64,000 bases of DNA from Alphaproteobacteria bacterium (GCA_017308135.1 JAFKFM010000006.1:623724-687723); one strand, 5' to 3'; positions 26,798-38,778 are shown, counted from the first letter of the stretch. Numbers and translations: made by a program. Notes: a model not told the origin generated them from the letters alone.

Positions 26798-27832
26798 CTA
26801 TGCCGGCGGGTCGGCGACCCGCCGCCCCGTCCGATTATCGAAGATATGTTGCGCTTCTTGTGTCCAGGCGAGGCCGATGGCCGCACCCGCTTCGATTCTG
26901 GCTTTGCCGGGAACGCGCGCGACCAAGCGGCCCGCGCCCTTGCGCGCGGCGACCAGCGTGTCGGCCCCCAGATATTCGATCGATTCGACCCGCGCTCGCA
27001 CGGCACCCGGCGTTTCGGCCGGCACAACGATGATATCTTCGGGCCGCACGCCCAAGGCGCCCGCCCCGCCTTGCGCGTCGGCGATGCGCCCGTCGTCGTC
27101 GAGATCGACGACGTTCATCGGCGGCGTGCCGATGAAGCGCGCGGCGAAGATCGTCGCGGGATTGGCGTAAAGTTCGTCGGGGGCCGCGTCCTGTTCGATT
27201 TTGCCGTCGCGCAGCAGAACGACCTGATCGGCCATGGTCATCGCTTCGACCTGATCGTGGGTGACGTAGATCATGGTCATCGACAGGCGGCGTTGAAGTT
27301 CGCGGATTTCGAGCCGCATTTCGTGGCGCAATTGCGCGTCGAGATTCGATAGCGGCTCGTCCATCAAACACACCGGCGCCTGCGCGACGATCGCGCGGCC
27401 CAGCGCCACGCGCTGCTGCTGGCCGCCGGAAAGCTGGCTCGGTTTGCGGTCGAGAAGTTTGGCAAGACCCAGCAATTCGGCCGCGCGCTCCAGCCGGCGC
27501 TTGCGCTCGGCCGCGTCCACGTGGCGCACTTCAAGACCGAAGCAGATGTTCTGCGCGACGCTGAGATGCGGGAACAGCGCGTAGCTTTGGAACACCATCG
27601 CGATGCCGCGCTTGGCGGGCGGCAAACCGGTCACGTCCTTGCCGGCGATGCGGATGCTGCCGCCGGTCGGCGTTTCCAGCCCCGCGATCAGACGCAGCAA
27701 GGTGGATTTGCCGCAACCCGACGGGCCCAGCAGAACCGCGAAACTGCCCGCTTCGACTTTGAACGACACGCCGTCCAGGGCTTTGGTCGTACCCCAATGA
27801 CGCGCAAGATTCTCGACGACGACGTCCGACAT
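26798..27832 (-). CDS. ugpC: ABC transporter ATPase, UgpC/MalK type
   Basis: ATPase of 344 residues for the UgpA/E permease pair. Seen: GPSGCGKSTLLRLIAGLE (about 33-50), LSGGQQQRVALGRA, CLMDEPLSNLDAQLR, and THDQVEAMTMAD. The C-terminal 110 residues form the regulatory TOBE-type domain (GVRPEDIIV). First gene of a four-gene operon, separated from amtB upstream by a strong terminator. Confidence 0.9.
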   Translation of the reverse strand: MSDVVVENLARHWGTTKALDGVSFKVEAGSFAVLLGPSGCGKSTLLRLIAGLETPTGGSIRIAGKDVTGLPPAKRGIAMVFQSYALFPHLSVAQNICFGLEVRHVDAAERKRRLERAAELLGLAKLLDRKPSQLSGGQQQRVALGRAIVAQAPVCLMDEPLSNLDAQLRHEMRLEIRELQRRLSMTMIYVTHDQVEAMTMADQVVLLRDGKIEQDAAPDELYANPATIFAARFIGTPPMNVVDLDDDGRIADAQGGAGALGVRPEDIIVVPAETPGAVRARVESIEYLGADTLVAARKGAGRLVARVPGKARIEAGAAIGLAWTQEAQHIFDNRTGRRVADPPA

Positions 27833-27911
27833 GAACTCTCCCCGCGTCGGACGTTAGCGAACCCCGATTGCGGTTTGGAGTCATATTTGTGACAGCCGGG
27901 CCCCGCTCCAA

Positions 27912-27946
27912 ACGAAACGGGCCGGTCTTGCGACCGGCCCGTTCGT
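27912..27946 (-). terminator. Terminator of amtB
   Basis: A 15-bp stem with one bulged A (ACGAAACGGGCCGGTC and GACCGGCCCGTTCGT) and a TTGC loop, followed on the minus strand by TTTcgTTT-like sequence. It lies 27 nt after the amtB stop and insulates the ugp operon. Confidence 0.85.
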
Positions 27947-27972
27947 AACGTCCGTCCCTTGCGGGAAGGGTG

Positions 27973-29319
27973 TTACTGCACGCTTTCGCCGTGCAGCGAC
28001 AGGTCGAGACCGTCGCGCTCGGCTTCTTCCGAGACGCGCAGGCCCACGATCGCGTCGACGATCTTGAGCAGGATCAGCGAAGCCACGCCCGAGTAGATCA
28101 TCGTGGCGACAGTCGCGTAGACCTGGATCATCAACTGGCCGGGGTTGCCTTCCAGCAGGCCGGTCAGGCCTTCCGGCAGGGCTTCCGTCGCCGACAAGGC
28201 ACCGGCGGCGAGAACGCCCGTCAGCAGCGCGCCGACGATGCCGCCCACGCCGTGCACACCGAACACGTCCAGCGAGTCGTCGTAGCCGAGCGACTTCTTG
28301 AGCGAGGTCGAGGCCCAGAAGCAGATCACGCCCGCGACCACGCCGATGACCAGCGAACCGCCGGGCGTCACGAAGCCCGCGGCCGGGGTGATCGCGACGA
28401 GGCCGGCGACGGCGCCCGAGATCACGCCCAGGACCGACGGCTTGCCGCGCGTCGCCCATTCGGCGAACATCCACGCCAATGCGGCGGCACCCGTGGCGAC
28501 TTGCGTGGCCAGCATGGCCATGCCCGCACGGCCACCGGCGGCGGCGGCGGAACCCGCGTTGAAGCCGAACCAGCCCACCCACAGCAGCGAAGCGCCGATC
28601 ACGGCCAGCACCAGGTTGAACGGCGAGAAGTTCTCCGTGCCGTAGCCCTTGCGCTTGCCGATGACGATCGCGGCCACCAGGCCCGCGATGCCGGCGTTGA
28701 TGTGCACGACCGTGCCGCCCGCGAAGTCGAGCGCGCCCAGCGCGAACAGCCAGCCATTCGGATGCCAGACCCAGTGCGCGACCGGCGCGTAGACCAGGAT
28801 CGACCACAGGCCGATGAACCACAGCAGCGCCGAGAACTTGAAGCGGTCGGCGAAGGCGCCGCAGATCAGGGCCGGCGTGATGATCGCGAAGGTCATCTGG
28901 AACATGACGAACACGACTTCCGGGATCGTGAAGGCGACCGCACCGTCGCCCGAACCCAGCGTGAAAGGCTTGTCCCAGGTCATGCCCGACAGGAAGACGC
29001 GCGAGAAATCGCCGATGAAGGCGCCGCCTTCACCGAAGGCGAGCGAGTAGCCGACGACCATCCACAACACCGAAATCAGCGCCGTGATCGCGAAAGACTG
29101 CATCAGCGTGGCGAGCACGTTCTTCTTGCGCACCATGCCGGCGTAGAACAGCGCGACGCCGGGAATGGTCATCATCAGAACGATGGCGGTGGAGGTGAGC
29201 ATCCACGCCGTGTCGCCCGTATCGATCTTCGCGTCGTCCGCGAAGGCCGGTCCGGCGAAGCCCATGAACGCCGCCGCCGCAAGGGCGCCGAGCGTCGCAA
29301 GGCGGTTGGTGTTGGTCAT
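27973..29319 (-). CDS. amtB: Ammonium transporter
   Basis: Trimeric ammonium channel of 448 residues in the inner membrane. An N-terminal signal peptide (ending AFADD) precedes eleven helices, as in other AmtB proteins. The pore histidines are in APVAHWVW and GVHGVGGI; also seen are the Amt signature DFAGGTVVHINAG and NVLATLMQS. The ATG at 29317-29319 has AGGAGA before it; an in-frame upstream start is less likely. It follows glnK and has its own sigma-54-like promoter. PII binding blocks the channel in known systems. Confidence 0.96.
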   Translation of the reverse strand: MTNTNRLATLGALAAAAFMGFAGPAFADDAKIDTGDTAWMLTSTAIVLMMTIPGVALFYAGMVRKKNVLATLMQSFAITALISVLWMVVGYSLAFGEGGAFIGDFSRVFLSGMTWDKPFTLGSGDGAVAFTIPEVVFVMFQMTFAIITPALICGAFADRFKFSALLWFIGLWSILVYAPVAHWVWHPNGWLFALGALDFAGGTVVHINAGIAGLVAAIVIGKRKGYGTENFSPFNLVLAVIGASLLWVGWFGFNAGSAAAAGGRAGMAMLATQVATGAAALAWMFAEWATRGKPSVLGVISGAVAGLVAITPAAGFVTPGGSLVIGVVAGVICFWASTSLKKSLGYDDSLDVFGVHGVGGIVGALLTGVLAAGALSATEALPEGLTGLLEGNPGQLMIQVYATVATMIYSGVASLILLKIVDAIVGLRVSEEAERDGLDLSLHGESVQ

Positions 29320-29402
29320 TGTCGTCTCCTGGCTTGCCCGGACTCGACCGGGACGTTTGAAGCTTTCTTGCGGCACCCGTTGGCCGGGCGGCGACTCATA
29401 GA

Positions 29403-29418
29403 GTCAAGAATCGTGCCA
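29403..29418 (-). promoter_or_regulatory. Sigma-54-like promoter of amtB
   Basis: Minus strand TGGCACG-ATTC-TTGAC. The GG of the -24 element and a GA at the -12 position are 10 nt apart, matching the RpoN layout TGGCAC-N5-TTGCW except that the last invariant C is A. Confidence 0.65.
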
Positions 29419-29432
29419 GGGAGAAAGCGGCC

Positions 29433-29447
29433 TTGTGCGACGCACAA
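29433..29447. promoter_or_regulatory. Palindrome upstream of amtB sigma-54-like promoter
   Basis: TTGTGCG-A-CGCACAA, perfect 7-bp arms, centred about 23 nt upstream of the -24 GG. It could be an activator site, but it differs from the NtrC consensus (GCAC-N7-GTGC type). Confidence 0.4.
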
Positions 29448-29530
29448 ATCGCGGATTTTTTCGATAATTCAAAGGCCTGAGTCTATGCCGCGAAAATAGG
29501 CCGGACTCGATCCCAAATCCCTAAAATGAC

Positions 29531-29553
29531 GACGGCCCGCGATGCGGGCCGTC
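29531..29553 (-). terminator. Terminator between glnK and amtB
   Basis: Perfect 10-bp stem GACGGCCCGC/GCGGGCCGTC with a GAT loop, followed on the minus strand by ATTTT. It ends the glnK transcript before the amtB promoter. Confidence 0.8.
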
Positions 29554-29586
29554 GAAATGCCTATTTTTTAGACGAAGTGCGGAAGA

Positions 29587-30023
<437 letters not shown>

Positions 30024-30120
30024 CATTGCGAATTGCCGTGGCAAATGAAATCGCCCCGCGACGTGGCGCCGCGCCCGGAATCGCTGATACGGGCCCGCCG
30101 GTTCTGCTAGAAAACACGCC

Positions 30121-31353
30121 ATGTCGAACGTGATCGAAACCGATGTCGCGATCGTCGGCGGGGGCTTGGTCGGCCTGACGCTGGCTTTGGCCTTGGCGCG
30201 CGGCGGGATCGCCAGTGTCGTCGTCGATCCCGAAGCGCCGGCGATGCGCGCGGCCGACGCGTTCGACGGCCGCGCCTCGGCGATCGCGCTTGGCTCCATG
30301 CGCGTGCTGCAAGGCATCGGCTTGTGGCCTTCGATCGCGCAAGACGCGTCGCCCATCCGCGACATTCGCGTGTCCGACGGCGATTCCTCGCTGTTCCTGC
30401 ATTACGACCATCGCGAAATCGGCGACGAGCCCTTCGGCTATATCGTCGAAAACCGCTTCACGCGCCGCGCGCTTTACGCGGCGTTGGCGATGGAGCCGCG
30501 CGTCAAGCTGATGGCGCCGGAAAAAGCGCTCGACGTCGTTTCGCACGCGACGCATGCGGATGTGGCGCTCGCCTCGGGACAAATTTTGCGCGCGCGCTTG
30601 GTCGTCGCCTGCGACGGCCGCCCGTCGCCGTTGCGCAAGGCCGCGGGCATCGGCGCCGTGCGCTGGGATTACGCGCAATCGGGCATTGTCTGTTCGATCC
30701 GTCACGAAAAGCCGCATGACGGAATCGCGCATGAGCGTTTCCTGCCGGCGGGACCTTTTGCGGTGCTGCCGCTCAACGACGCGGCCGACGGCACGCATCG
30801 TTCGTCGATCGTGTGGACGGAAAAATCCGAGCTCGCGAAACTATTCGCGGCTCTGCCCGAAGACGAATTCTGCGACGAGATCCACGAGCGTTTCGGCTGG
30901 GGTCTCGGCAAAATCGAACTCGCCGGGCCGCGCTGGGTCTATCCGCTCGTCTTCGTGCAGGCGAAGAAATTCTTCGAAGGCCGCGTGGCGCTGGCGGGCG
31001 ATGCGGCGCACGGGATTCACCCGATCGCGGGCCAAGGTTTCAATCTGGGCTTACGCGACGTGGCCGCCTTGGCCGAAGTGCTGGTCGAAGGCCAACGCTT
31101 GGGGCTCGATCCCGGTTCGGCCGAACGCTTGGACGCCTATGCGCGCTGGCGCGGCCTCGATACGGTCAGCATGTCCGCCGTTACCGACGGCTTGCTGCGC
31201 CTATTCTCCAACGATATCGCGCCGATCAAACTCGCGCGCGATCTGGGCCTTGCCGCCGTCCAAGCCGTGCCGCCGTTGAAGCGGCTGTTCATGCGCCACG
31301 CGATGGGCACGGTCGGCAGTCTGCCGCGGCTGATGCGCGGCGAACCGCTTTAG
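30121..31353 (+). CDS. UbiH/UbiF/COQ6-family FAD monooxygenase
   Basis: Flavin hydroxylase of 410 residues, probably adding a ring hydroxyl in ubiquinone synthesis. Seen: dinucleotide fold VAIVGGGLVGLTLA (9-22), the second FAD motif ALAGDAAHGIHPIAGQGFN (about 296-314) and NLGLRD. The family has several branches with different ring positions (UbiH, UbiF, UbiI, UbiL), which cannot be separated here. Starts at ATG 30121, divergent from glnK. Confidence 0.85.
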   Translation: MSNVIETDVAIVGGGLVGLTLALALARGGIASVVVDPEAPAMRAADAFDGRASAIALGSMRVLQGIGLWPSIAQDASPIRDIRVSDGDSSLFLHYDHREIGDEPFGYIVENRFTRRALYAALAMEPRVKLMAPEKALDVVSHATHADVALASGQILRARLVVACDGRPSPLRKAAGIGAVRWDYAQSGIVCSIRHEKPHDGIAHERFLPAGPFAVLPLNDAADGTHRSSIVWTEKSELAKLFAALPEDEFCDEIHERFGWGLGKIELAGPRWVYPLVFVQAKKFFEGRVALAGDAAHGIHPIAGQGFNLGLRDVAALAEVLVEGQRLGLDPGSAERLDAYARWRGLDTVSMSAVTDGLLRLFSNDIAPIKLARDLGLAAVQAVPPLKRLFMRHAMGTVGSLPRLMRGEPL

Positions 31354-31356
31354 CGA

Positions 31357-31755
31357 TCAACGCGGCGGCAATCTTTTCTGATCGAGGTCGATTTCGGGCG
31401 CGTCGCTTTTGGGCGGCGTCACGTCTTTCATTTCGCGCGGGCCCCAATCGCCGCGCTCCCCGAATTGGACCGTCTGCACGCGGATCGTCGTGGCGTTGCG
31501 CGCCGCTTGGCGCAGCATGAAGCCGGCGAACACGATCAACGCGGCACCCGCGAACCACACCCACGCCAAAAGAAATGTGCCGAACGCTTCCAAAAAACCG
31601 AGCACGGATCGGGCGATGGCATCGCCGCCCAAAACGCCGGCGAACCAGCGCAGCAAATCGCCGCCCAGCGCGATAACCCCCCAGAAACCAAGGCAAAGCA
31701 GGGTCCACAGCGCGAAGGCGGTGACGGCGAAGCTGGAAACGAAACGCGTGAGCAT
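31357..31755 (-). CDS. Small two-helix membrane protein, unknown
   Basis: Protein of 132 residues with two or three hydrophobic segments (about 6-32 and 55-82) and a hydrophilic C-terminal tail rich in Pro, Asp and Lys. I do not recognise a family. A TATATT -10 box lies only 6 nt before the ATG, and no ribosome site is visible, so the mRNA may be leaderless. Convergent with the UbiH-like gene. Confidence 0.6.
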   Translation of the reverse strand: MLTRFVSSFAVTAFALWTLLCLGFWGVIALGGDLLRWFAGVLGGDAIARSVLGFLEAFGTFLLAWVWFAGAALIVFAGFMLRQAARNATTIRVQTVQFGERGDWGPREMKDVTPPKSDAPEIDLDQKRLPPR

Positions 31756-31761
31756 GGCGGC

Positions 31762-31790
31762 AATATAGGTGCGCCGAAGCCGTCATGAAA
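31762..31790 (-). promoter_or_regulatory. Promoter placing transcription start at the ATG
   Basis: Minus strand TTTCAT, 17 nt, TATATT, then GCCGCC and ATG. The same bases can be read as CTTT-N18-CCTATATT, one base off the RpoH-type pattern seen before htpG. Confidence 0.45.
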
Positions 31791-31861
31791 GCGGGTGCGT
31801 TAGCGTCCCTTTAACCCGGCGGATGGAATCCTCCGTGCGACAACTTCAGGAGACTTCGTAC

Positions 31862-33838
31862 ATGTCGATCGGGAAGAAACTCGGCTCGCTCGCCGCGCGG
31901 CTGATTCTGGCGTTCGTCGCCGTCGCGCTGCTGTCGTCGGCCACGCTGTTCGCGATTTCGTTCTACGATCGCAAACAGGCGGACGAAACATCCGAATTGC
32001 GCGCCATCGACCAGGCGCAGATCGACGTGATGGAGGAGCTGGAATCGCAAGTCGCGGTCGTCCGCGGGGTCGTTTCGGCGCTCGCTGCCAATCCGATTCT
32101 CCGCGATGCGCTGTTGCGCAAGGACCGCGACGCGGCCGCGGCCCTCTCGAGCGAAGCCTTCGCCCTGACGCGCGAAGGCGCGGGCATTTCGACCATCACG
32201 TTGATGACGGCCCCGGGTATCGCTTTCTATCGCGCGCACGCCCCCCAGAACTTCGGCGACGACGTGACAAGCCGCCGCCGCACGGTCACGGAGGCCGTCC
32301 GTGACGGCCGCTTATCCTCCGGTCTCGAGGCCGGCCGCGACAATATGAGCGTCTTCGCCACCGCACCGGTCAAGGACGGCGACAAAACGATGGCCCTCAT
32401 CGATTCGGGCATTTCGCTGGCCCAGCCTTTTGCCGAGCGGATCAAGCGCAAGCTGGGCGTCGATGTCGCCTTCCACATCGCCGAGGGCGATAAGTTCGCC
32501 CCGCTGGCGGCGACGCGCGCGGGCGGCTCGGTCCTGACGCCCGAGGAGTTGAAGCGCGCCATCGGCGGGCAGAACGTCCTTCGCGAGATCACCGCCGGCG
32601 ATCGCACGCTGCTGGTCCGCGCCGAGAAGCTCGTCAACAAGGCGGGCACGAATTTCGGCGTGACCGAAATCGTCAGCGACATCACGGATCGCCGTGCCGC
32701 CGCCGCCGCCGCGCGCCTGCAGCAGATTCTGGGCGCGCTGGCGGTCATGGCGGTGGCGATCGTGCTGGGCGTATTCATCGCGCGGCGCATTTCCAAGCCG
32801 ATCCTGTCGCTGACCGTGGCGCTCGACACGATCAAAGACGGCAAAACCGATCTCGACGTGCCCGGCACCGCCCGCGGCGACGAAATCGGCCGCATGGCAA
32901 AATCGGTCGACGTGCTGCGCCAAGCGCTGGTCGAGGTCGAGCGCTTGCGCGCCGAAGCCGAAGCACATGAACGGCAAGCCGAACGCAAACGCCGCGAAGA
33001 AGCTTTGGCGTTGGCCGATTCCTTCGAACGTTCCGTCGGCAGCGTGGTCAGCGCCTTGTCGCAAGCTGCGTCCGTGCTCGACGATTCCTCGAAGGGCATG
33101 AGCGACACCGCCGCCGCCACGGCGCGCGAGGCGGAAGCGCTCAGCGGCTCGACCGAACAAGCGGCGACCGGCGTGCAGACCGTGGCGGCCTCGGCCGAGG
33201 AACTCTCCGCCTCGGTACGCGAGATCGCGGGCCGCGCGTCGAGCTCGGCCGCCAAAAGCGGCGAAGCCGTCGAACAGGCGCGCACCGCGACCAAGACGGT
33301 CGAAAGCCTGGTCGAAGTCGCCGCGCGCATCGGCGACGTCACCAAGCTCATCAACGATATCGCGTCGCAAACCAATCTTTTGGCGCTCAACGCCACGATC
33401 GAAGCCGCGCGCGCGGGCGAGGCGGGCAAGGGCTTCGCGGTCGTCGCGTCGGAGGTCAAAAACCTCGCCGGGCAAACCGCCAAGGCGACCGAGGAAATCG
33501 CGCGCCAAATCGCCGAGATCCAGGGCGCGTCGGACGGCGCCGTCGTCGCAATCCGCGGCATCGCGGGCACGATCGACGAAATCTCGTCCATCGCGGCGGC
33601 GATCGCCGCGGCCGTCGAAGAACAAGGGGCCGCGACCGGCGAAATTGCGCAGACCGTGCAGCGCGTGGCGAGCGACACGGCCGAAGTCTCGCGCGGCGTG
33701 ACGGGCTTCAGCCAGTCGGCGGCGCATACCGGCGACGTCGCGTCGGGCGTGCGCAAAAGTGCCGGCGACGTCGCCGCACAGACCGAACGTCTGCGCGACG
33801 ACGTGAAACGCTTCCTCGACGGCGTGCGCGCCGCCTAA
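31862..33838 (+). CDS. Methyl-accepting chemotaxis protein with periplasmic sensor
   Basis: Transmembrane chemoreceptor of 658 residues. A first helix (about 10-34), a periplasmic sensing domain of the double-Cache type (to about 290) and a second helix are followed by a HAMP domain ([18 protein letters not shown]) and a coiled-coil signalling domain. The kinase-contact tip reads [21 protein letters not shown]. No CheR/CheB-binding pentapeptide is seen at the C-terminus. The ATG at 31862 follows AGGAGA. Ligand unknown; no other chemotaxis genes are in the window. Confidence 0.93.
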   Translation: MSIGKKLGSLAARLILAFVAVALLSSATLFAISFYDRKQADETSELRAIDQAQIDVMEELESQVAVVRGVVSALAANPILRDALLRKDRDAAAALSSEAFALTREGAGISTITLMTAPGIAFYRAHAPQNFGDDVTSRRRTVTEAVRDGRLSSGLEAGRDNMSVFATAPVKDGDKTMALIDSGISLAQPFAERIKRKLGVDVAFHIAEGDKFAPLAATRAGGSVLTPEELKRAIGGQNVLREITAGDRTLLVRAEKLVNKAGTNFGVTEIVSDITDRRAAAAAARLQQILGALAVMAVAIVLGVFIARRISKPILSLTVALDTIKDGKTDLDVPGTARGDEIGRMAKSVDVLRQALVEVERLRAEAEAHERQAERKRREEALALADSFERSVGSVVSALSQAASVLDDSSKGMSDTAAATAREAEALSGSTEQAATGVQTVAASAEELSASVREIAGRASSSAAKSGEAVEQARTATKTVESLVEVAARIGDVTKLINDIASQTNLLALNATIEAARAGEAGKGFAVVASEVKNLAGQTAKATEEIARQIAEIQGASDGAVVAIRGIAGTIDEISSIAAAIAAAVEEQGAATGEIAQTVQRVASDTAEVSRGVTGFSQSAAHTGDVASGVRKSAGDVAAQTERLRDDVKRFLDGVRAA

Positions 33839-33850
33839 GCCCCAACGAAA

Positions 33851-33877
33851 AACCCCGCCGGTCGCCCGGCGGGGTTT
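33851..33877. terminator. Bidirectional terminator between chemoreceptor and acs
   Basis: Arms AACCCCGCCG and CGGCGGGGTT with a 6-nt loop. It is flanked by A on the left and T on the right, so it can stop both convergent transcripts. Confidence 0.85.
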
Positions 33878-33904
33878 AACGTTCTAGCGGAATGAAGCGG
33901 GCGC

Positions 33905-35842
<1,938 letters not shown>

Positions 35843-35906
35843 CGGCGGCTCTCCCTGGGCGCGAATTCTGGCGGGGCCGGTTAATCGCAACCCCGTCGCC
35901 CGATGG

Positions 35907-35935
35907 TTTTATCCGGTCATGGCGGGGTTCGACAA
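35907..35935 (-). promoter_or_regulatory. Candidate sigma-70 promoter of acs
   Basis: Minus strand TTGTCG (35930-35935), 17 nt, ATAAAA (35907-35912), about 65 nt before the acs ATG. Confidence 0.55.
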
Positions 35936-35988
35936 GCCGAACCGGTTGCGCTTTACCGCGTTCCGCGGCGTGACAAGGGGACGCAGCC

Positions 35989-36345
35989 TTATTCTTCCCC
36001 GTCGTTCCAGACGATCGCCGGGCATTCCAGATCGCCGGTCACGATCCGGATATCGAGTTTGGTCAGCGACCGGCCCCGGCACGGGCCCGCGACGCATGCA
36101 CCATTCTCGATCGCGAACAACGCGCCATGCAGCCCGCACTGGATATAGTCGCCCGACGGCGCCAGGAAATTATTGGCCCCGCCCGCCAGCGCCACGCCCG
36201 CATGCGGGCAGATATTCGTGTAGCCGTAAACGTGGCCGTTCTTGCGCACGACGAAAATTTCGCGCGGATCCTTGCCGTCCTGCTCGATCAGGAACCCCGC
36301 ACTGCCGGGATCCGAAATCTCGTCGAGGCGGCAAAGAACGGTCAC
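35989..36345 (-). CDS. Rieske-type [2Fe-2S] protein
   Basis: Small Rieske protein of 118 residues, soluble. The cluster ligands are in CPHAG (first Cys-His pair) and CGLHGALF (second pair), the pattern of NirD-like and dioxygenase ferredoxins. The start is a GTG at 36343-36345 that overlaps the EVE gene stop (GTGA); the protein begins MTVLCRLDEI. Function unknown; it closes a tightly overlapping gene row tsaD-gpsA-EVE-Rieske. Confidence 0.82.
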   Translation of the reverse strand: MTVLCRLDEISDPGSAGFLIEQDGKDPREIFVVRKNGHVYGYTNICPHAGVALAGGANNFLAPSGDYIQCGLHGALFAIENGACVAGPCRGRSLTKLDIRIVTGDLECPAIVWNDGEE

Positions 36346-36755
36346 GCTTTGACGCCCAGCTTCTTGGCGATGAATTTCCATTCCGCCGGCGTCACCGGCT
36401 GGACCGACAGGCGCGACTGTTTCAGCAGCGCCATTTGGGCGAGTTCGGGTGTCGCTTTGATATCGGCGAGGGTCAGCGGCGTTTTGGCCGCTTCCACGGG
36501 CTTCACCGTGACCTGCACCCACGGACCTTCGTCGGCGGTCGGGTCGGGATGCGCCGTCTTGGCGATTTCCATCACGCCGACGATCTCCTTGCCGATATTG
36601 GAGTGATAGAAGAAGGCGCGGTCGCCGACCTGCATCGCCATCAGGTTCAGCTTGGCGGTGTGATTGCGCACGCCGTCCCAATTGCCCGTGCCGTCCTTGA
36701 CCAGCTTCGACCAGGGATAGACGTCGGGCTCCGATTTCATCAGCCAGTATTTCAT
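36342..36755 (-). CDS. EVE domain protein
   Basis: Protein of 137 residues with the EVE (PUA-like) fold: MKYWLMKSEPDVYPWSKL, GNWDGVRNH, and GDRAFFYHSN. Relatives bind modified bases in nucleic acids, such as methylated or hydroxymethylated cytosine. Its ATG overlaps the gpsA stop by 4 nt. Confidence 0.93.
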   Translation of the reverse strand: MKYWLMKSEPDVYPWSKLVKDGTGNWDGVRNHTAKLNLMAMQVGDRAFFYHSNIGKEIVGVMEIAKTAHPDPTADEGPWVQVTVKPVEAAKTPLTLADIKATPELAQMALLKQSRLSVQPVTPAEWKFIAKKLGVKA

Positions 36756-37762
36756 GCGCGCTCTTCCTTCAAGGGGCGGGCCAGCAGGCTTCGCATCGCC
36801 GCGTCGGGGTCCGCCCCGCGATGCACGATATCGTAAACGGCGGCGCAAATCGGCATCTCGACGCCGCGCAATTTCGCAAGCTCGTTGACCGAGATGGCGC
36901 CGTCGATGCCTTCGACCGCCGCGTGGACAAGGCCGAGCTTGGGATCGCTCAAGGCTTGATCCTTGGTGAAGCCGCGCCCCAGCGCGATGCCGAAACGCAT
37001 ATTGCGCGATTGGTCGTTGTTGCAGGTCAGCGAAAGATCGCCGAGGCCGGAAAGCCCCATCAGCGTTTCAGGTTGGCCGCCGATGGCGACACCCAGGCGC
37101 ACCATTTCGGCAAGGCCGCGCGTCATCAACGCCGCGCGCGCGTTGTCGCCAAGGCCCTTGCCCGCGACGATGCCGCAGGCGACCGCCAGCACGTTCTTGA
37201 CCGCCCCGCCCACTTGCGTGCCCGGCACGTCGGTCGAGGAATAGACGCGGAAAGCCGGCGTGGCGCAAATCGACGCGAGCTTCGCGGCGAGCACGCCGTC
37301 GCTCGCCGCGATCGTCACGGCGGTCGGCTTGCCCAGTGCGACTTCGCGCGCGAAGCTGGGCCCCGACAGCACGGCGATGGCGCGACCCGGCGCCAATTCG
37401 GCGGCGATATCGCTCATCAACTTGCCGGTCCCGGTCTCCACGCCCTTGGTCGCCAGGATCAACGGGGCACCGGGCGGCAAATGCGGCGCGGCCTTCGTCA
37501 GCGTGGCGCGCAGATGCTGGGCGGGTGTCACCCACACCAGCAGATCGGCGCTTTTCACCGCATCGCCAAGATCGGTCGTCGCGCGAATATTTTTCTCCAG
37601 CGCGACGTCTTTCAGAAAGATCGGATTCGCGTGCGTCGTGTTGATCGCATCGACCGTCGCGGCTTCATGCGCCCATAGCGTGGCGTCGAGCCCCGCGCGC
37701 GACAGCGTCTGCGCGATGGCCGTGCCCCAAGCGCCAGCGCCGATGATGGATGCTTTCTTCAT
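36752..37762 (-). CDS. gpsA: Glycerol-3-phosphate dehydrogenase [NAD(P)+]
   Basis: Makes sn-glycerol-3-phosphate from dihydroxyacetone phosphate for phospholipid synthesis; 336 residues, cytosolic. Seen: nucleotide fold IIGAGAWGTAIAQ (5-17), LSGPSFAREVA, the catalytic lysine region GGAVKNVLAVACGI, and LGLSGLGDLSLTC. The ATG at 37760-37762 overlaps the tsaD stop by 4 nt. Confidence 0.96.
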   Translation of the reverse strand: MKKASIIGAGAWGTAIAQTLSRAGLDATLWAHEAATVDAINTTHANPIFLKDVALEKNIRATTDLGDAVKSADLLVWVTPAQHLRATLTKAAPHLPPGAPLILATKGVETGTGKLMSDIAAELAPGRAIAVLSGPSFAREVALGKPTAVTIAASDGVLAAKLASICATPAFRVYSSTDVPGTQVGGAVKNVLAVACGIVAGKGLGDNARAALMTRGLAEMVRLGVAIGGQPETLMGLSGLGDLSLTCNNDQSRNMRFGIALGRGFTKDQALSDPKLGLVHAAVEGIDGAISVNELAKLRGVEMPICAAVYDIVHRGADPDAAMRSLLARPLKEERA

Positions 37763-38778
37763 GTGGCTTTCGGATCCAAAGGCCAGCGCGGCCGGCAGGG
37801 AAAATCGAGCGGGTCGTTGGCGCCGAGCGCAAAACGCTCCAGCCCCGCCCAGGCGATCATCGCCGCGTTGTCGGTGCAAAGCGACACGGGCGGCGCGATG
37901 AGGTCGAGCCCCGCCTTGTTGGCGACGCGCGCGAGGCGTTCTTTCAGCGCGGTATTGGCGGCCACTCCGCCCGCGACGACGAGATGCTTGCCGTGCGGGT
38001 ATTTGTTCAAGAACGCGTCGATTGCGTTACCCGTGCGATCGGCCAGCGTGTCGGCGACCGCCATCTGGAACGCGGCGGCAAGATCGGCGGCGTTCGCGTC
38101 GGGGGTTTTGTCGAGCACGTTGCGCACGGCGGTCTTCAAACCGGCGAAGGAAAAGTCGCAGCCTTTGCGGCCCTTCAACGGGCGCGGCAGATCGAAGGCT
38201 TTGGCATCGCCCTCGCGCGCCAGCTTCTCGATCGCCGGGCCGCCGGGATAGGGCAGGCCCAGCAGCTTCGCGACCTTGTCGAAGGCTTCACCCACCGCGT
38301 CGTCCAGCGTGGTGCCCAGGCGCGTGTACTGGCCCACACCTTCGACGATCAGCAACTGGCAATGCCCGCCGGAAACGAGCAGCAGCAAATAGGGGAAGGG
38401 CACGTCGGCGATCAAACGCGGCGACAGCGCATGGCCCTCGAGATGGTTCACAGCCACGAAGGGCAAGCCGCGCGCCATCGCGGCGGCTTTGGCGAAGGTG
38501 GCGCCGACGATCACGCCGCCGATCAGGCCGGGGCCGGTGGTCGCGGCGATGGCGTCGATATCGGTCCATTCGGCCTTCGCCTCGGCCAGCGCATCGCGCA
38601 CCAGGTCTTCGAGGACGGCCAAATGCGCGCGCGCGGCCACTTCCGGCACGATCCCGCCATAGGGCGCGTGGGCGCGGATCTGGCTCGCCAATTTCTGCGC
38701 GCGCAGCTTCTTGTTCGAATCGACCAAGGCGGCGGCCGTTTCGTCGCAGCTTGTCTCGATACCCAGGACCAAAGTCAT
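37759..38778 (-). CDS. tsaD: tRNA threonylcarbamoyladenosine transferase TsaD
   Basis: Transfers the threonylcarbamoyl group to A37 of ANN-decoding tRNAs, with TsaB and TsaE; 339 residues. Seen: VLGIETSCDETAAALVD at the N-terminus, PEVAARAHL, the metal-binding HLEGH within AVNHLEGHALS, and LVSGGHCQL. First gene of its operon, divergent from hemC (59 nt apart). Confidence 0.97.
   Translation of the reverse strand: MTLVLGIETSCDETAAALVDSNKKLRAQKLASQIRAHAPYGGIVPEVAARAHLAVLEDLVRDALAEAKAEWTDIDAIAATTGPGLIGGVIVGATFAKAAAMARGLPFVAVNHLEGHALSPRLIADVPFPYLLLLVSGGHCQLLIVEGVGQYTRLGTTLDDAVGEAFDKVAKLLGLPYPGGPAIEKLAREGDAKAFDLPRPLKGRKGCDFSFAGLKTAVRNVLDKTPDANAADLAAAFQMAVADTLADRTGNAIDAFLNKYPHGKHLVVAGGVAANTALKERLARVANKAGLDLIAPPVSLCTDNAAMIAWAGLERFALGANDPLDFPCRPRWPLDPKAT

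Noticed and set aside
24572-27352. Plus-strand open frame of 926 codons
   Set aside because: Antisense shadow of the ugp operon, low-complexity Arg/His/Gln composition.
30033-30044. TTGCC/GGCAA repeat as an NtrC site before glnK
   Set aside because: Too short and unlike the GCAC-N7-GTGC pattern; kept only as a note in the promoter entry.
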